The notes beneath the pieces were generated by a model, which was given only the letters and a program-made list of their open reading frames with translations, had not been told where the DNA came from and made no database searches. 7,706 bases of DNA, taken from GWF2-30-66 sp042576225 (GTDB taxonomy: Bacteria > Babelota > Babeliae > Babelales > Vermiphilaceae). Location: assembly GCA_042576225.1 (NCBI GenBank), contig JBHPCA010000051.1:1-7706 (forward strand). The letters run 5' to 3'. A program made the translations under genes and the position numbers. Positions 5,703 through 7,706 of this stretch are shown here, in pieces (within the stretch, counting starts at the first letter, position 1; each line of letters begins with the position of its first letter).

Positions 5703-7706
5703 TTACTTGTCTTGTGTTTTTTCTAAATCTTCTTGTTTTTGCTTTGGTTCTTGCTTAGGTTCCTGAGTCACTTCTTTTTCTATATCTACAGTAAGCTTGC
5801 CTTTTGCAGGAGTGAATATAGGAACCGCTATCTCTATATTATTCTCTCTGAGTTCTTTGGTTAGAGCCAGTCTAATATCACTTTCTATATCCCACATGTC
5901 CAGGGTGTAATGCGAGCTTAAGAATCCTCTTATTAGAAAGTCATACCCGTTGGGGCCAAAGTTTTGCAGTCTGACGATTGGTTTTGGGCTTTTTAAAATA
6001 TTTGGATGTTGATCTAAGATTTGAAGTATAATTTCTTTAACCTTATTAGGGTCGAATTTATAAGGGATTGCCAATTTTATATCGTTAAATGCTACGAACC
6101 TGGTGAAATAGTTCCAGTTTATTATTAATTCTCGCAAAAGTTTTGAGTTTGGAACGAGTATATTTTCGCTATTTCTAAATTTAAGTATTACAGCTCTTGG
6201 GGTAATTTTTCTCACTACTCCTTGGGTGCCATCAGGTAATTTTATGTAGTCGCCAATTTTAAGTGGTCTTTGAATGAGTATTAAGAAGTAATAGATGAAA
6301 TCTCCCAATGGATCTTTCACTACCCAACCAATACCCAATAATAATGCACCGACTATGTATTTAACCAGTTCTCCGAGTCCAACGTTGTTAAAGCCTATTA
6401 CTAGGAATGTGGTTATTATGATGTATTTTAAAATACTTGTAATTGCGTATTGGACGCCAGTTTCTACTAGCAAGAGGTCAAATATTTTTCTCAAGACATA
6501 TTTGTTTATTAAAAGGGAAATTATTATGCCTGAGATAATAAATACAAATATCTTAATGAACGATAATATTGATATCGGTATCATTTTCGTTCCATGAGGA
6601 ACAGAAAATATTTCTTCGTTTAAGATATTGCTTATTGATTCAAGTGATATTCCCCAGTCCCAGATATACGATCCTACAAGGATGCCAATTAATACAAGAA
6701 AGGCAAATGAGACTATAACGTACAGGCCATATATTGTTTTTCCATAGGTAAATCTCGCTTGAACCACTTCCTCTTTTGTTTTAAAGAATAGTTTGAGGGA
6801 TATTTTCTTTCCTAATTTGTGTAGCATGTATAAGCCTATAGCCAAAATAGCAGACAGTATTAATCTTTGTATAGCATATAAAAGAAGTCTGCCTAGGCCG
6901 ATGTAAGGGTTTGCCATTATTATTATGACTACAGCTATTGCCAATATTATGTAGTAGAATTGGTCGGATCTTTCCTGGAGCCACTTCCAATTTTTAGGTA
7001 TGACTTTTTTAATAAGTTTTTTTGTGATCAATAGTATGAGTGCTATTTGCCCTATTATCCAGTTGAGCGCAGAAAGAACAGGAGGAAGTTCAGATTGATA
7101 ATAAATTCCTAGCTCAAATGCTTTTCTAAATAGCTGAATGGCAATGGTAGAGTAGGCTATTATTGCTATAACCCTAATTAGCCTTTTTTGGTAGTCGAGT
7201 GCCATAAACGAAAGTGTATTATATTTTTTGTTAAATTCTCTAAAGTAAGCTAAAAATCTGTTTGTTAAATAAATTAAATAAGGTATAGATATAAGATAAA
7301 ATAGTATGGCTATGTACCTATCAGGGATTACTACCATTTTTATTGAGGCAAATATAATGACCCAAATAGATATTGCTACAAAATATTTCGTTATAAAATC
7401 TAAGATAAAGGCAATAAAAAGAGATAAGAATTTTAAGCTTTTATTTTCGGAGGTAAAAGCAAGAAGGTTTCTTTTTATTCTTGGTGCGTACATTCTGAAC
7501 AAAAACAGTAATATTATTATGAGTGTGAGAATAATAATAAAGCTTAGAATATCCATTTTTTTGGGGAATGCCATTTTTATTTTTTCAAATAGCTCGGTTA
7601 TGCTAAATTGCGCCAAATAGCGTTTAAGGTCAGATGTGAAAATTTTTAGTTCTGGCGGTATATTCGGTATTTTTTCAAATTTTATTGCATATGCCGGTCT
7701 GTACCA
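5703..7706 (-). CDS. Large multi-pass MscS-family mechanosensitive channel (5' end beyond the window)
   Basis: The frame stays open from the right edge to TAA at 5703, giving 667 visible residues and no stop at the edge; numbering starts at base 7706. MscS proteins are membrane channels that open under membrane tension and release solutes during hypo-osmotic shock. About ten hydrophobic segments lie between residue 53 and 460, far more than the three of minimal MscS and like the large multi-pass members. The pore-lining helix and the start of the beta domain are clear near 445-490: GALLLGIGWVVKDPLGDF, then LIQRPLKIGDYIKLPDGTQG. After these come RAVILKFRNSENILVPNS and a cytoplasmic alpha/beta domain ending near IEIAVPIF. 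The Q/K/E/P-rich tail (PKQEPKQ repeats) is unusual. The first candidate start inside the window is a TTG at 7616, with an ATG at 7574. Neither has a good ribosome binding site, and the frame before them (YRPAYAIKFEKIPNIPPELK) looks coding, so I treat the gene as partial. A 3'-end duplicate follows directly. Confidence 0.9.
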   Translation of the reverse strand, partial: WYRPAYAIKFEKIPNIPPELKIFTSDLKRYLAQFSITELFEKIKMAFPKKMDILSFIIILTLIIILLFLFRMYAPRIKRNLLAFTSENKSLKFLSLFIAFILDFITKYFVAISIWVIIFASIKMVVIPDRYIAILFYLISIPYLIYLTNRFLAYFREFNKKYNTLSFMALDYQKRLIRVIAIIAYSTIAIQLFRKAFELGIYYQSELPPVLSALNWIIGQIALILLITKKLIKKVIPKNWKWLQERSDQFYYIILAIAVVIIIMANPYIGLGRLLLYAIQRLILSAILAIGLYMLHKLGKKISLKLFFKTKEEVVQARFTYGKTIYGLYVIVSFAFLVLIGILVGSYIWDWGISLESISNILNEEIFSVPHGTKMIPISILSFIKIFVFIISGIIISLLINKYVLRKIFDLLLVETGVQYAITSILKYIIITTFLVIGFNNVGLGELVKYIVGALLLGIGWVVKDPLGDFIYYFLILIQRPLKIGDYIKLPDGTQGVVRKITPRAVILKFRNSENILVPNSKLLRELIINWNYFTRFVAFNDIKLAIPYKFDPNKVKEIILQILDQHPNILKSPKPIVRLQNFGPNGYDFLIRGFLSSHYTLDMWDIESDIRLALTKELRENNIEIAVPIFTPAKGKLTVDIEKEVTQEPKQEPKQKQEDLEKTQDK

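Noticed and set aside
6295..6597. 100-codon plus-strand frame opposite the MscS gene
   Set aside because: It is antisense to the conserved pore and membrane segments of the channel, and long chance frames are expected there.
6781..6990. 69-codon minus-strand frame within the MscS gene
   Set aside because: It is a shifted reading of the MscS membrane region, which is clearly coded in the main frame.
7306..7620. 104-codon plus-strand frame opposite the MscS 5' part
   Set aside because: It is antisense to membrane helices, with no ribosome binding site or domain of its own.

Overview
This AT-rich window looks like a stretch of genome from a host-associated, probably intracellular bacterium. 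It carries two signal-peptide-bearing ankyrin-repeat proteins, a signal-peptide-bearing WD40-type protein and a large MscS-family channel, together with several broken gene pieces. That mix fits amoeba- or protist-associated lineages. Candidatus Dependentiae (Babeliae) is my first guess, with amoeba symbionts of other phyla as alternatives. This is an impression from gene content only, since no rRNA or other marker gene is present.

Layout. Positions 1-269 hold the 3' end of a decayed gene that is richer in GC (about 43 % by hand count) than what follows. It weakly resembles the C-terminal half of the SRAP (YedK/HMCES) family. Two tandem plus-strand genes follow (510-1994 and 2122-3615), encoding exported ankyrin proteins of 494 and 497 residues. 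They form a duplicated unit of about 1.62 kb. Its 5' flank and its 3' 272 bp are highly similar between copies, while the ankyrin middle has diverged almost beyond alignment. A 267-base gap holds a small relic of an MscS-gene 3' end on the minus strand (3626-3673) and a near-consensus sigma-70-type promoter (3784-3813). That promoter precedes a plus-strand WD40-type gene (3883-5250) with a good ribosome binding site. A stem-loop (5307-5331) separates it from the minus-strand block: a frameshifted partial copy of an MscS 3' end (5342-5702), directly abutting the intact end of a large MscS-family gene (5703 to the right edge). The MscS reading frame stays open to base 7706, so its start lies outside the window.

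How it fits together. The three plus-strand genes encode proteins apparently exported by Sec and built from protein-protein interaction repeats, so they may be surface or secreted factors aimed at host proteins; this is inference. The three MscS 3' ends, all on the minus strand and lying to the right of and between the plus-strand genes, suggest that an MscS tandem array was broken up by duplication or insertion of the repeat-protein genes. The most interesting signal is the ankyrin pair: conserved ends (5' flank and an 89-residue C-terminal module that I do not recognise) around a strongly diverged repeat domain.
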